DNA of 64,000 bases, taken from an uncultured Porphyromonadaceae bacterium. GTDB lineage: Bacteria > Bacteroidota > Bacteroidia > Bacteroidales > Muribaculaceae. The stretch is from NCBI GenBank assembly GCA_900541865.1, contig UQLO01000007.1, positions 12,446 through 76,445 on the forward strand, in the 5' to 3' direction. This document shows positions 23,924-33,911 of the stretch, piece after piece. Numbering within the stretch: position 1 is the first letter of the stretch; each line of letters opens with the position of its first letter. The translations under genes were made by a program, and so were the position numbers. A model generated the notes under the pieces. That model searched no databases, was not told the origin of the DNA, and saw nothing but the letters and a program-made list of their open reading frames with translations.

Positions 23924-23994
23924 AGTCTTATGGTGTAATGGTAACACATCAGTTTTTGGAGCTGAGTTTCCAGGTTCGAATCCTGGTAAGACTA
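23924..23994 (+). tRNA. tRNA-Gln (anticodon TTG)
   Basis: Full cloverleaf: acceptor AGTCTTA paired with TAAGACT (23987-23993), discriminator A; anticodon stem TCAGT/GCTGA with loop TTTTGGA, giving anticodon TTG at 23956-23958; T arm CCAGG-TTCGAAT-CCTGG. CCA is not encoded. An AT-rich stretch with a TTTTG-type -7-like element lies about 40 bp upstream; nothing else is seen in 23738-23923. Confidence 0.95.
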
Positions 23995-24001
23995 CTCGAA
24001 G

Positions 24002-24037
24002 AAGCTCACCCATAGGCCGGTGAGCTTTTTTGTTTTT
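24002..24037 (+). terminator. Terminator of the tRNA-Gln gene
   Basis: Perfect 9-bp stem AAGCTCACC / GGTGAGCTT (24019-24027) followed by a T run. It begins 8 bp after the tRNA. A GTG at 24020 lies in the stem, which argues against its use as the next gene's start. Confidence 0.85.
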
Positions 24038-24058
24038 AACCGCAAAATATTCATCCAC

Positions 24059-25462
24059 TTGAAGCTGCCTGAGGACTTTCTGAAAACGTTGCCAGCGCTG
24101 GGACCGTCGGCCGACGGTCTCGGGGATGCTCTTGCCGACGGCGAGGCAATCACGGCTATCCGCATCAACGATGCCAAAGGAGCTCGTGCGGCAGCCGGCG
24201 CGGAGCCAGTCGGCTGGTGCAAGCAAGGATTCTATCTTGCTGAGCGCGTGCTTTTTGCGGCTGACCCGGCGTGGCATCAGGGACTTTACTACGTTCAGGA
24301 GCCATCGTCGATGGCGGCCTCGCACGCCATGTCGCAGCTGGTGGAGCTTCGTCGCGAAGCCGGGCGCCCGCTTCGGGTGCTGGATGCGTGCGCGGCTCCG
24401 GGCGGCAAGACGATAGGCATCCTTCAATGCCTCGAAGCAGACGATTTTGTGGTTGCCAACGAGTACGACCCGCACCGGTGCGACATTTTGCTCGAAAATC
24501 TTGCCAAATATGGCGCCGACAATGTTGCCGTGTGCCGGGGCGATGCGCGCGCCTTCAGCGGGCTGCCGGAGGCTTTCGACATCATAGCCGCCGACGTGCC
24601 ATGCTCGGGCGAGGGTATGATGCGCAAGGAAGAAGCGGCTGTGGCGCAATGGTCGGAGGGCCTTGTTCGGCAGTGTGCGGCTCTACAGCGCGACATTCTC
24701 GAAAGCCTCTGGAGGGCACTTGCTCCGGGCGGCTACCTTCTTTACTCTACGTGCACCTTCAACAAAGCCGAGAACGAGGACAATCTGCGCCATATGGTCG
24801 AAAACCACGGAGCGGTGAGTGTGCCCCTGGCGCTTGAGGCTATGCCGGGGGTTGCCGCCGCAGTGGAGGAGGGCATACACGGCTGCCGCTTCTATCCGGG
24901 CCGCATCCGTGGCGAGGGACAGTTTGTGGGCGCCTTGCAGAAGCCGCTCGCCGAGCCGGCTTCCCCGGCCAAGGACCGCAGGAGTACCGGGCAGCACAAG
25001 AGCGTGGCCAATCCCTCTACGGCGCTGATGAAAGAGCCGGAGAACTTTGTGTGCTCGGGCAAGGAGACCATCTACGCCGTTCGGACGGTCCACGCCGCTT
25101 TTGTTCAGACGCTGTGCGCGAAGGTCAAGGCGGTTCGTCCCGGCCTGCCGGTGGCGCAACTTAAGGGACGCGACTATGTTCCGTCCCATGAGCTTGTGTT
25201 GAGCCGGCAGTACCTCCGAGGGAGCCTTCCCGAAGTCGAGCTGGACCGCGGCGCCGCTCTGGAGTATCTTCGCGGCAAAGCGATGACCGAGCTGCCCGGC
25301 GATCTGCCCCGCGGTTACTTCGCACCCACCTACGGCGGCCTGCCGCTGGGACTTGCCAAATACGTAGGCTCGCGAGCAAACAATCTCTACCCGTCGGAAC
25401 AGCGGCTGCGGCTCCCGGCCGAGGCCACGGCATCGTCCAACATAGAAATAATAGAGCGATGA
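24059..25462 (+). CDS. RsmF/NSUN-type rRNA cytosine-C5 methyltransferase
   Basis: SAM-dependent RNA m5C methyltransferase of the NOL1/NOP2/Sun family, 467 residues. SAM-binding motif I is LDACAAPGGKTIG (about 110); the two catalytic cysteines are in ADVPCSGEGMM and YSTCTFNKAENE. The C-terminal third (RKxY-type PUA-like region, GRDYVPSHELVLSRQYL ... GYFAPTYGGLPLG) matches the long RsmF branch, which modifies 16S rRNA. The start is taken as TTG 24059 (then KLPEDFLKTL, the normal family N-terminus); the GTG at 24020 is inside the tRNA terminator. It overlaps the ABC exporter gene by 4 bp (ATGA). Confidence 0.88.
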   Translation: MKLPEDFLKTLPALGPSADGLGDALADGEAITAIRINDAKGARAAAGAEPVGWCKQGFYLAERVLFAADPAWHQGLYYVQEPSSMAASHAMSQLVELRREAGRPLRVLDACAAPGGKTIGILQCLEADDFVVANEYDPHRCDILLENLAKYGADNVAVCRGDARAFSGLPEAFDIIAADVPCSGEGMMRKEEAAVAQWSEGLVRQCAALQRDILESLWRALAPGGYLLYSTCTFNKAENEDNLRHMVENHGAVSVPLALEAMPGVAAAVEEGIHGCRFYPGRIRGEGQFVGALQKPLAEPASPAKDRRSTGQHKSVANPSTALMKEPENFVCSGKETIYAVRTVHAAFVQTLCAKVKAVRPGLPVAQLKGRDYVPSHELVLSRQYLRGSLPEVELDRGAALEYLRGKAMTELPGDLPRGYFAPTYGGLPLGLAKYVGSRANNLYPSEQRLRLPAEATASSNIEIIER

Positions 25463-27300
25463 AAGACTTTCTGCGTCTGTTGACGCGCTTCGTACCCCCA
25501 TATAAGAAATATCTTGCGCTGAACATCCTGTTCAATCTCCTTGCGGCGTTCCTGACGTTGTTTTCCTTCGCGCTGATAATCCCGATACTGGAGATGCTTT
25601 TCCAGATCAACACCGCGCAGTACGCCTATATGACGCTCGAAGAGGGATCGATAAAGGATGTGGTAGTCAACGACTTCTACTACTACACCCAGGAGTCGAT
25701 AGCGGCCTACGGCGCGGGGACGACGCTGGCTCTGCTTGCCGGAGCGCTGGTGCTGATGACAGCACTCAAGACTGGTGCCACCTTCCTGAGCTCTTATTTC
25801 ATCGTGCCGCTGCGCAACGGCATAGTTCGCGACCTCCGCAACTATATGTACCTCAAAATTACGGCGCTACCCATCGGATTCTTCACCGTTGAGCGTAAAG
25901 GCGATGTGATGGCGCGCATGAGCGGCGACGTTGCCGAAATCGAGAACTCCGTGATGGCCTCGCTGGACATGATATTCAAGAATCCGGTGCTCATCATCGT
26001 CTATCTTGGCACCATGCTGATGATATCGTGGCAGTTGACGCTCTTCGTGTTTATTCTGCTGCCCGTAGCGGGCTACGTAATGGGCAAGGTCGGCAAGCGC
26101 CTCAAGCGCACCTCCTACGAAACGCAGACCCAGTGGGGCGTGCTGATGAGCCATATCGAAGAAACACTCGGCGGACTGAGAGTAATCAAGGCTTTCAACG
26201 CCGAGGAGCGCGTTCGCGGCCGCTTCTTCGAGGGCAACCAGCAGTTCTTCCGGCTCTCCAACAAGGTTGCGCGCCGGCAGGCACTTGCGCATCCTATGAG
26301 TGAATTTCTGGGCACCACGGCCATAGCCATCATACTTTGGTTCGGAGGAAGCCTCATTCTGGGCGGCCATACCGGGCTGAGCGCGCCTTCGTTCATCTAC
26401 TATATGGTGATTTTCTACAGCATCATCAATCCGGCCAAGGACCTCTCCAAGGCTGCCTACGCCATTCAGAAAGGTCTGGCCAGCATGCAGCGCGTCGACA
26501 AGATTCTCAACGCCGAGAATCCCATAAAAAGCCCGGCCGAGCCCAAGCAGCTTCCCGCTCTCAAAGAAGGCATCCGCTACAACGGCCTCGATTTCAGCTA
26601 CGACGGCGAAACCAAGGTACTTTCCGACATCAACCTGACGGTGCCGGCGGGAGCCACCGTGGCGCTGGTGGGCCAGTCCGGCTCGGGCAAAACCACCATG
26701 GCCGACCTTATACCGCGTTTCTACGACCCGGCCAAGGGCTCGGTGACCATCGACGGCACCGACATCCGCGAACTCGACGTCAAGGCACTGCGCTCGCTGA
26801 TGGGGACAGTCAGCCAGGAGCCCATTCTCTTCAACGACACCGTCTTTGCCAACATAGCCTTCGGAGTCGAGAATGCGACTATGGAGCAGGTGCGCCGCGC
26901 GGCTAAAATCGCCAATGCCGACGATTTCATAATGGAAATGGAGCAGGGCTACGATACGATGGTGGGCGACCGGGGCTGCCGTCTCTCCGGCGGTCAACGC
27001 CAGCGAATATCCATTGCGCGCGCAATACTCAAGAACCCGCCGGTACTGATACTCGACGAAGCCACCTCCGCGCTCGACAGCGAAAGCGAAGCCCTTGTGC
27101 AGCAGGCACTCGACCGACTTATGGAAAACCGCACCACGCTGGTGATAGCCCACCGGCTCAGCACGATTCGCAACGCCGACCTCATCTGCGTGCTCCATCA
27201 GGGGCGCATCGTCGAGCAGGGCACGCACGCCGAGCTTATGCAGCCCTCGGCGGCAGGCTACTACCGTCGCCTGGTAGAGATGCAGACCGCCGCTGGCTGA
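25459..27300 (+). CDS. ABC exporter, MsbA/multidrug-type half transporter
   Basis: 613-residue fused membrane and ATPase protein that should act as a homodimeric exporter in the inner membrane. The transmembrane part (about 1-330) has six helices including FNLLAAFLTLFSFALIIPILEM and VLIIVYLGTMLMISWQLTLFVFILLP. The ATPase part has Walker A GQSGSGKTT (about 410), signature LSGGQRQR (about 512), Walker B VLILDEATSALD and a switch His in IAHRLST. Lipid A/lipid or drug export are the common roles; the substrate is not shown by sequence. It overlaps the methyltransferase gene by 4 bp and converges on ispF. Confidence 0.92.
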   Translation: MKDFLRLLTRFVPPYKKYLALNILFNLLAAFLTLFSFALIIPILEMLFQINTAQYAYMTLEEGSIKDVVVNDFYYYTQESIAAYGAGTTLALLAGALVLMTALKTGATFLSSYFIVPLRNGIVRDLRNYMYLKITALPIGFFTVERKGDVMARMSGDVAEIENSVMASLDMIFKNPVLIIVYLGTMLMISWQLTLFVFILLPVAGYVMGKVGKRLKRTSYETQTQWGVLMSHIEETLGGLRVIKAFNAEERVRGRFFEGNQQFFRLSNKVARRQALAHPMSEFLGTTAIAIILWFGGSLILGGHTGLSAPSFIYYMVIFYSIINPAKDLSKAAYAIQKGLASMQRVDKILNAENPIKSPAEPKQLPALKEGIRYNGLDFSYDGETKVLSDINLTVPAGATVALVGQSGSGKTTMADLIPRFYDPAKGSVTIDGTDIRELDVKALRSLMGTVSQEPILFNDTVFANIAFGVENATMEQVRRAAKIANADDFIMEMEQGYDTMVGDRGCRLSGGQRQRISIARAILKNPPVLILDEATSALDSESEALVQQALDRLMENRTTLVIAHRLSTIRNADLICVLHQGRIVEQGTHAELMQPSAAGYYRRLVEMQTAAG

Positions 27301-27337
27301 AGGCAGCATTCCATAAAATAGTATTTACAAAGGATAA

Positions 27338-27826
27338 TTACCGGCGCAGGAGCAGGGCAGAGGCCTGGGCGGCGATGCCTTCGCCGCGGCCGGTGAAACC
27401 GAGGCGCTCGGTGGTTGTTGCCTTTACGCTTACGCGGTCGACGGAGACATTGAGGTCGGCGGCCACGTTTGCGCGCATCTGCGCTATGTATGGCAGCATC
27501 TTTGGCTGCTGGGCGATGATGGTGAGGTCGACATTTCCCACGGAGAAACCTTCGCGAGCCAGTAGACCGACAACATGGCGCAGAAGGACGCGACTGTCGG
27601 CGCCGCTGTAGCGCGGATCGGTGTCGGGGAAGTGTTTTCCTATGTCGCCCAGGGCGAGGGCGCCCAAAAGGGCATCCGCGAGCGCGTGGAGGGCCACGTC
27701 GGCATCGCTGTGACCGAGCAGCCCGAGCTCGTGGGGAATGTCGACGCCGCAGATGATGCAGCGCCGTCCGGGCACGAGGCGGTGGACATCGAAACCGTTA
27801 CCTATGCGAATGTCGGGGAAGCTCAT
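27338..27826 (-). CDS. ispF: 2-C-methyl-D-erythritol 2,4-cyclodiphosphate synthase
   Basis: Makes the cyclic diphosphate intermediate of the MEP isoprenoid pathway. The 162 residues carry the metal-binding Asp and His of [10 protein letters not shown], the His of [20 protein letters not shown] and the active-site segment [19 protein letters not shown]; the C-terminal [20 protein letters not shown] is also typical. It is the last gene of the minus-strand block and overlaps the end of porV by 4 bp. The coupling of ispF with a secretion gene has no obvious functional logic. Confidence 0.97.
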   Translation of the reverse strand: MSFPDIRIGNGFDVHRLVPGRRCIICGVDIPHELGLLGHSDADVALHALADALLGALALGDIGKHFPDTDPRYSGADSRVLLRHVVGLLAREGFSVGNVDLTIIAQQPKMLPYIAQMRANVAADLNVSVDRVSVKATTTERLGFTGRGEGIAAQASALLLRR

Positions 27827-29034
27827 CGGCGTTTGCCCAGGAGGTCGCGCAGACCGTCCATATCGAAAGTGAGGGTGAATCGCAGGGTTTGGTCAAGAGG
27901 GGAGGTCTGGGCCGTGGCCATCATGTAGGATGCATCCAGGCGCACCACGTTGAGCGAGAAGCCGGCTCCGAGGCCGAAGTACTGTCGGTTGCCTTTGAAT
28001 TCGTTCTCGTAGTAGTAGCCGGCGCGGAGGAAGAACTGATTGTTGTAGGCGTACTCGGCGCCGAAACTCCAGGTAATCTCGCGGAGCTCTTCCTTGAAAC
28101 CGCCGGGGGCGTCGCCGAACGATTTGAAGATACCGGTGATGGGGCTCATGTTTCGCCAGTCCTCAAGCTTCTGAATATACTCTTCCTCGCCTTCAATGCC
28201 GGAGGGATAGTCGGAGCGGCGGGGCTTGGTTGGCACCAGGAGTTTATTGAGGTCGAGCGAGAGCGCCAGAGTGTGGTAGTCGGCCAGGGGGAACATGAAG
28301 GTTGTGCCCAGACGGAGGTTGGTGGGCAAGAAAGCGGGATTTTCGCCGCCGTCGTAGCTCACCTTTGTACCGATATTGGAGATATTCCAACCCCAAGACC
28401 ACTGACATTCGTTGCGTCCGATGATAGGATAGGTGGTGTAGTAACCGGAGATATCGGCCGAGAAAGCGGAAGCACCCGTGTTTTGGTCGCCGGCATAGGA
28501 CTCTGAGAAGCCAAGAGCTGAGTAGATGTAGCGGAAAACCACGCCCATTGAGAATTTCTCGGAGAGCTTGCGGGAATAGCCGATGTCGAAGGAAAGTTCG
28601 TAGGGATTTAGCGTCTGGCCGACGATTCCTTCATCCTGCGAAGTGGTTACTTCGCCGAGGGAGAAGTAGCGGAGCGAGGCCGAGATGGCCTGATTGTCGT
28701 TGCTGCCTATCTTGTAGTAACCGGAGAGGTCGGCAAGGAAAATATCGTTGACGAGTTTGCGCAGCCACGGGGTGTAGTTGATGGAAACCGCAGCCTGGCT
28801 GTAGGCGAAAGCATATTTGGAGGGATTCCAGAACTGAGAGTTGGCGTCCGGGTCGGTTGCGGCGCCGAGGTCGCCCATAGAGGCGCCGCGGGCATCCGGA
28901 GCGATGCTCAGAGAGGTGACGCCGGTTTCCACGGGGTTGAATTCGTTCTTACCGTTTGCGCTGTCGGCAAAGGCCGGGACGGTGGTGGCTACCAGGAGCG
29001 TCAATGCAAGTATGCGGAGGAGGATGTGCTTCAT
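27823..29034 (-). CDS. porV: PorV, outer-membrane shuttle protein of type IX secretion
   Basis: 403-residue outer-membrane beta-barrel of the FadL-like fold. PorV collects cargo proteins with C-terminal sorting domains and hands them to the PorU sortase. A signal peptide (about 1-23) is followed by [35 protein letters not shown] (about 42-76), the segment diagnostic of PorV/LptO. The rest is alternating strands ending in an extended C-terminus ([19 protein letters not shown]). Located downstream of porU after 132 bp and overlapping ispF. PorV and PorU form one complex, so the linkage is expected. Confidence 0.92.
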   Translation of the reverse strand: MKHILLRILALTLLVATTVPAFADSANGKNEFNPVETGVTSLSIAPDARGASMGDLGAATDPDANSQFWNPSKYAFAYSQAAVSINYTPWLRKLVNDIFLADLSGYYKIGSNDNQAISASLRYFSLGEVTTSQDEGIVGQTLNPYELSFDIGYSRKLSEKFSMGVVFRYIYSALGFSESYAGDQNTGASAFSADISGYYTTYPIIGRNECQWSWGWNISNIGTKVSYDGGENPAFLPTNLRLGTTFMFPLADYHTLALSLDLNKLLVPTKPRRSDYPSGIEGEEEYIQKLEDWRNMSPITGIFKSFGDAPGGFKEELREITWSFGAEYAYNNQFFLRAGYYYENEFKGNRQYFGLGAGFSLNVVRLDASYMMATAQTSPLDQTLRFTLTFDMDGLRDLLGKRR

Positions 29035-29166
29035 CTTCGGTTGGTTTCAAGAGTGCCGGCCAACGGGCAGGCACGCATAGATATAACTGAAAAAACGCTC
29101 ATTTATTGTAACGCCGGCGCCCGGTAACTTCTGAGGAAGCCCCGGGCGCCGGAATATTCGGTGTTG

Positions 29167-32100
29167 TCAGCGTGCGATGACGGTGAATGTCACTGCCGGT
29201 GTGCTGCCGTAGGAAGAATTACGGCGCAGCATTGCGTGAACGCTGTAGGAGCCGTCGGCAATGGCATTTCCGGCTGCATCGGTGAGATTCCAAACGTAGG
29301 GGAGGGCAGGGTTCGATATTGTGCGGACGGTGTTTCCGAGGGCATCCCGCACTATCAGGGAGGTCACCTGAGTGCTTTCGGGGAGTTCGGGAACGTCGAA
29401 TTCCACCTCCGAGTTTACGGCCGAAGCATCGGGCGAAACACTGATGGCTGCCGACAGGGGCACGGAGTCAATGATGAAGTCGAGGGTAGCCGACACGCTG
29501 TTGTCGGCATAGTCTCTGACATATAGTTTGAGAGAATGGGAACCGTCGGACATCAAAGGAAGCGTGCCGCCTATAACCATCAGACCCTCTTCGTTGAAGC
29601 TCGAGCTGAGCGAACTGAGCTGTTGCGGACCGTCGACAAAGCACTTGAAACCTTTGAATCCGCTTTCGAGGCCTTTGACACCGGCCGAGCCGGGGCGGAC
29701 AACGGCGGTGAACTGCCGCGCGCTCTCAAGCACGTCGCCTGTTGTCATCGCGGGAGAGTCTATATAGAACTGCTCGATGACGGGCTGCGCAAACTGAGGC
29801 GTATCCCCGGAGGCGGCAACAAGATTGACAAGGCGGTTTCCGGTGGCCAGGACACCGGTTTCGGGGTCACGGACGTAGATGTAGACTCGGGCGCTGTCTT
29901 GAAGACTGTGCGGGAAGACTACCGAGGCCGAGATTCGGCCGTTTTCAACCCGCACGGGATATTCGGCCAATACGTCGGACTCATCGACGAAAGTATGCTC
30001 AAGAAATCCCAACCATTCTTTGCTTTTGCGAGTGCTCTTCGTCGAAGGCTGCCGGTGGCGCTCCACACGGGGCGCGAAGAGGCGTAGCTGGCCGTAACCG
30101 TTGAAATTATCCAGACCGTCAACTTCGGCCTTGAACACTACTTCGGTCTGAACGGGAACAGCAGGCAGACCGTCGGCCGACGTGCCAACACCTTCGGGCG
30201 CGGAAATGTCGACCTTTGCCGAAGATATGTGCAGCGGTAGGGAAGGGTCGCCGCAATAGTTATAGCACAGGGTGTTGCGGGAGCGGTTGCGTGCAATGGT
30301 GGGGTTTGTCTCGGGGATGATGGAGTTGCGGGCCAGACGGAACACATCGGCCATGGTCATACCCGGCACGGCGGCGGCCAGCTGGCGGGCCATAGCCAGG
30401 TTGAGCCATTCGTTGTAGACAAGGTACACATCGCGTCCGGAGCCGACGCCGCCGATGAGACCCCCGTCGGGGTTAAGCACCATGGTTTCCATCAGAGTGC
30501 CTTGCCGTGTTTCGAAGGCGTTCATCAGGCAGGTCGAGAAGAAGCCCCAGGGGTAAGTGGTGTTGAACAATGTCTTTTCGGACGCTGTATTCCACATTTC
30601 CGGAGAAGTGAACGAGGTATAGTTGGCGTGGCCGCTGTACCAAATCAGGTTGTAGCCGGCTTTGAGGGCATCGCTGAAAGTATTTCGCGCCAGCCCTTTG
30701 ACGAGTCCGTTGGCTTCCTGGGCGCCGGAATACTCAATCATATCCAAATTGTTGAAAACCATGTCCGGGAAGGCTCGCCGCAGATTGGCTCGGGCGGTGT
30801 CGTTGTGGACGCAATGCTCGTCCTTGGTGGCCGACTGGTCGAGGTCGCTGATGAAGAAAGCACGCATTGCGTTTGCGGGCGAGGTGGGCTGAGTGAGGAA
30901 GCGCTCGATTTTGCGGTTTACACCCTGAGCCTGCGCTATGGTATTGACTGGCAGACGGCCCACTGAAATTTGGCCACGCTGAATGGCGATTTCGTCGAAA
31001 TCGAAGTTGTCGTCCACCATGCCGAAGTAAACATCGGGAGAGAAGTTGGTGGAATTGCTGCTCACCTCAACCATGCTCTCGGCCTGCATGCATACCAGCA
31101 CATCTTGCGGAGTGCGGTTTATGAAGCGGTTGTCGACAATGGAAGCGCCGTAGAAGAGAATATAGCGGAAGCGGTCCTGCGAGTCGCGGTCGTGGAGCAT
31201 CTTCACAAATCGGTGAATCGCCTGAGGATTGCGCGAACCGGACGAAAATTCGTTGAAAATATCGTCCTGACAAACTACCAATGCGTCGAAGTTGCGCACC
31301 GAAGCGTGGATTTGGGCCAGCTCCTGCGCACTCTCCATCATTGTGCGGGTGGCGACAATGAGCATTTGAGGCACCTCAGTGATGGCATGCAGATTCTGGT
31401 TGGCAATCTCGCTGCTGAACTTCGGGGCGGGAAAGTCGCCTTCGGCGTCGAAGATGAGAATACGTCCGGCGGAGGTCGACGAGTAGGTTCTGTCGAGAGT
31501 GACCAGCACTGTATCGTTGGCCTGGGCAGCGGGTACGAGTTGAACGGGATTCACCGCATCGGTGACATTCCATACCTGCAGGTTTGCCGGCGCTTCGGCA
31601 ATTGCGATGGGTGTGCCGGCATTGGTGGAGGCTATATTGAGCAAACGCCAGGAGTGGCTGCCGAGGCGATTCTGCCGGGTGTAGACGGCAAAGACGCGGT
31701 CGACGCACATAAAATCGCCGTTGAAATCGGAGGGAACGCGGAAAGTCAGTGAAAGTTTGTCGGAAACATCGTCGCCGGAGAAATTAAGGCTTCCGGAGTT
31801 GGAGGAGAAAATATTGCTGGCGGCGTGTGCCGAAGTACCGCCATAATTGGCTGCCGTCACCGTACATTCGTCGGAAAGAACGACCGAGGGTGGGTAATTT
31901 CCGGTTTCTTCCTGATTGTAGATGTACGAAAAGCCTAAATAACCCACTCGGGCACCACCGTTGCGCCGGTTGGTGAAGTCTTCGATGGGTAGCTCGAACC
32001 GGCGCGACTCGCCGGCCGCCATCGGTCGGCTGAAATACTGAGCGCCACCTTTGCCGGGAAGGTATTCTTCGGGTTCGGCGAGGCTTACTGTCAGCGAGCC

Positions 32101-32601
32101 GGTCAGGATGGTTCGCTCGTCGGGATTGCCGTCGTATTCCACCTTAGGCATTGCGGCGATGGGTTCCTCGGCCTGAGTGAGGAAGTAATAGCTGTGGTCG
32201 TCGTAGAGGTTTCGCGTGATTGTTGCGGCGCGGTCGGAGGTGGCCACGGCCCGCACATTGCCTTCGGCAAAGAAAAAAAGTCGGTTGCCGATGCGCACGG
32301 ATGGCGCGGCCGGCAGGTCGTCGGGATAGTTGGCTACGAACTCATGCTCGGTGGGCACCACACCTCCGGTGCCGTAGACAGCCACACGTTCGGGCCGGTC
32401 GAAGCCCCACTGTCGAAGCTGGTCGTAATCTATTGCGTACACACCGGTAGTATCTACTTCGACCTTCACCCAATGGCCGTTGGCCAAGCGGGAATTAGCA
32501 TTGAAGTACGAAGCGGGCATAGCAAAAATGGAAGCGGTGCCGACAAAGAATGCGGCGCAGGCAGCAGCGGTTCTTAAGGCGGATATGAGGCTTTTTTTCA
32601 T
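29167..32601 (-). CDS. porU: PorU, type IX secretion sortase (gingipain-like C25 peptidase)
   Basis: Cell-surface cysteine protease that removes the C-terminal sorting domain of type IX cargo and transfers the protein to a lipid anchor. The 1144 residues comprise a signal peptide (about 1-28), an N-terminal beta-rich region, a C25 caspase-like domain (about 395-810) with the catalytic His in IWYSGHANYTSF (about 658) and Cys in FFSTCLMNAFE (about 691), an Ig-like part and a C-terminal sorting-like domain (TSLIVRDALGNTVRT ... DGSYSVHAML). It is followed by porV, its physical partner. Length fits known PorU (about 1150). Confidence 0.93.
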   Translation of the reverse strand: MKKSLISALRTAAACAAFFVGTASIFAMPASYFNANSRLANGHWVKVEVDTTGVYAIDYDQLRQWGFDRPERVAVYGTGGVVPTEHEFVANYPDDLPAAPSVRIGNRLFFFAEGNVRAVATSDRAATITRNLYDDHSYYFLTQAEEPIAAMPKVEYDGNPDERTILTGSLTVSLAEPEEYLPGKGGAQYFSRPMAAGESRRFELPIEDFTNRRNGGARVGYLGFSYIYNQEETGNYPPSVVLSDECTVTAANYGGTSAHAASNIFSSNSGSLNFSGDDVSDKLSLTFRVPSDFNGDFMCVDRVFAVYTRQNRLGSHSWRLLNIASTNAGTPIAIAEAPANLQVWNVTDAVNPVQLVPAAQANDTVLVTLDRTYSSTSAGRILIFDAEGDFPAPKFSSEIANQNLHAITEVPQMLIVATRTMMESAQELAQIHASVRNFDALVVCQDDIFNEFSSGSRNPQAIHRFVKMLHDRDSQDRFRYILFYGASIVDNRFINRTPQDVLVCMQAESMVEVSSNSTNFSPDVYFGMVDDNFDFDEIAIQRGQISVGRLPVNTIAQAQGVNRKIERFLTQPTSPANAMRAFFISDLDQSATKDEHCVHNDTARANLRRAFPDMVFNNLDMIEYSGAQEANGLVKGLARNTFSDALKAGYNLIWYSGHANYTSFTSPEMWNTASEKTLFNTTYPWGFFSTCLMNAFETRQGTLMETMVLNPDGGLIGGVGSGRDVYLVYNEWLNLAMARQLAAAVPGMTMADVFRLARNSIIPETNPTIARNRSRNTLCYNYCGDPSLPLHISSAKVDISAPEGVGTSADGLPAVPVQTEVVFKAEVDGLDNFNGYGQLRLFAPRVERHRQPSTKSTRKSKEWLGFLEHTFVDESDVLAEYPVRVENGRISASVVFPHSLQDSARVYIYVRDPETGVLATGNRLVNLVAASGDTPQFAQPVIEQFYIDSPAMTTGDVLESARQFTAVVRPGSAGVKGLESGFKGFKCFVDGPQQLSSLSSSFNEEGLMVIGGTLPLMSDGSHSLKLYVRDYADNSVSATLDFIIDSVPLSAAISVSPDASAVNSEVEFDVPELPESTQVTSLIVRDALGNTVRTISNPALPYVWNLTDAAGNAIADGSYSVHAMLRRNSSYGSTPAVTFTVIAR

Positions 32602-32641
32602 TGCAGAAGGAAAGATTGGAGAGGTAGGTGTCTTTACCGTT

Positions 32642-33229
32642 TTATTTAATTTTGAGATCTAATACTTTTTGATTGGTCAAGGAGGCAGCCACGAGGGTGT
32701 CGGGCATCACTTCGGCTTCGAGCGGACAGTCGGCAAGAAGGAGGATGTCGCCCGTTTTGAGGGTGCAATATTTCGATATAGCGGCCACGCATGCACCCGC
32801 GGTTTGGCGGGTGAGGGTACAAAGCAGAGTTTGCAGGCGGCTGTTGTCCGGCTTCTCGAGGGGCGCCACCTCCAGCTTCACCTCGTAGGGCCGGTCGGGG
32901 AGGGTACCGTCCAGCCACTTTCCGGGCGAAAAGGTTCTGTCGGAAATGCCCCAAAGCGTCGGGGGCACGGCTTCGTCGCCCTGCGGCACCAGAAGGTGGA
33001 TGAGGGTGTGGGCGTCGATGTAGGCATCGGCAGCGCCGAACGGTATGTGTGTTCCCAAACGGCCGATTCGCACGGCGGGTACTATTCGCGAGGCGCCCAC
33101 GCTGCTGTCGTTGGCCAGAAAAACGGGCTCGCCGGGGCGCAGAATGGCTGAATCCGCTCCAAGAATAATTTCCGGCTCAGCGCCTTTGGCGGCTACGGCA
33201 CGGCTGTTTGCAAACACTACCACCTTCAT
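32642..33229 (-). CDS. Degenerate fumarylacetoacetate-hydrolase-like protein
   Basis: 195 residues. The layout recalls the small FAH family common in Bacteroidales: ILGADSAILRPGEPVFLAND (in place of FxKPDSAL...), VRIGRLGTHIPFGAADAYIDAHTL (in place of the metal-binding strand region) and a C-terminal CTLKTGDILLLADCPLEAEVMPDTLVAA ... LDLKIK. The Glu-x-Glu metal site and the downstream Asp of active FAH enzymes are missing (the position reads SRIVPAV). It is therefore probably not a metal-dependent hydrolase. ATG 33229 overlaps the end of rex by 4 bp. The family assignment is by pattern, so moderate. Confidence 0.6.
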   Translation of the reverse strand: MKVVVFANSRAVAAKGAEPEIILGADSAILRPGEPVFLANDSSVGASRIVPAVRIGRLGTHIPFGAADAYIDAHTLIHLLVPQGDEAVPPTLWGISDRTFSPGKWLDGTLPDRPYEVKLEVAPLEKPDNSRLQTLLCTLTRQTAGACVAAISKYCTLKTGDILLLADCPLEAEVMPDTLVAASLTNQKVLDLKIK

Positions 33230-33891
33230 AGCATATGCTCGAGATTGCTCATGCGGTTGTACATCACCGCGAGGTGGGAGTAGATAGAAGTGTTGGTTAT
33301 CACCACACCGTCGGGCACTGCTATTCGAGTTGGCGTGAAGTTCCACACCGCCTGAATACCGGCTGCGACGAGCGCATCAGTGACAGACTGGGCGCTGTCG
33401 ACCGGAACGGCCACGATGCCTATCGTAATCTTGAGGTTGCGCACCAGGGCAGCCAATTCATCGGGTGCGTAGATGCACACATTGCTGATGGAGCTTCCTA
33501 TGAGGGACTCGTTGGTGTCGATGCCGGCAACGATGTTAAGACCATAGCGCTGAAGACCGGAGTCGGCGATAAGGGCCGCTCCAAGGCTGCCGGTGCCGAC
33601 CATTATGGCGTTGTGGCGCTGTGAAAAGCCCAGAAAGCACCGCAGAGACTCTTCCAGTTCGGCAACGGCGTATCCGATACGCGTCTTGCCTCTCAAACCC
33701 AGAAACGACAGGTCTTTTGCAATCTGCGAAGGGGCAACCTTGAGATCGTCGGCGATGCGTGTTGTCGACACATACTCCACGTCCTGACTCCGCAGAGTGT
33801 TGAGATATGCCAGATACCACGGCAGTCGCCGCAGGGTAGGTTCCGGCAGAATGGGAAGCTGAGAGTATGTGGTTTTATTCTGACTGTCCAT
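33226..33891 (-). CDS. rex: Rex redox-sensing transcriptional repressor
   Basis: DNA-binding repressor that responds to the NADH/NAD+ ratio. 221 residues: an N-terminal winged helix (about 10-85, LPWYLAYLNTL ... VSTTRIADDLKVAPSQIAKDLSFLG, ending RIGYAVAEL) and a Rossmann domain with IMVGTGSLGAAL (about 96) and GIDTNESLIG. The closing domain-swapped helix is AVMYNRMSNLEHML. It is overlapped by the FAH-like gene and lies 20 bp after the hypothetical gene. nadA, which makes an NAD precursor, is upstream in the same direction. Its operators were not located here. Confidence 0.95.
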   Translation of the reverse strand: MDSQNKTTYSQLPILPEPTLRRLPWYLAYLNTLRSQDVEYVSTTRIADDLKVAPSQIAKDLSFLGLRGKTRIGYAVAELEESLRCFLGFSQRHNAIMVGTGSLGAALIADSGLQRYGLNIVAGIDTNESLIGSSISNVCIYAPDELAALVRNLKITIGIVAVPVDSAQSVTDALVAAGIQAVWNFTPTRIAVPDGVVITNTSIYSHLAVMYNRMSNLEHML

Positions 33892-33911
33892 TTTTCATTC
33901 AAAAAACTTGC

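Noticed and set aside
24020..24058. GTG start of the rRNA methyltransferase at 24020.
   Set aside because: The codon lies in the stem of the tRNA-Gln terminator; the family N-terminus begins at the TTG 24059.
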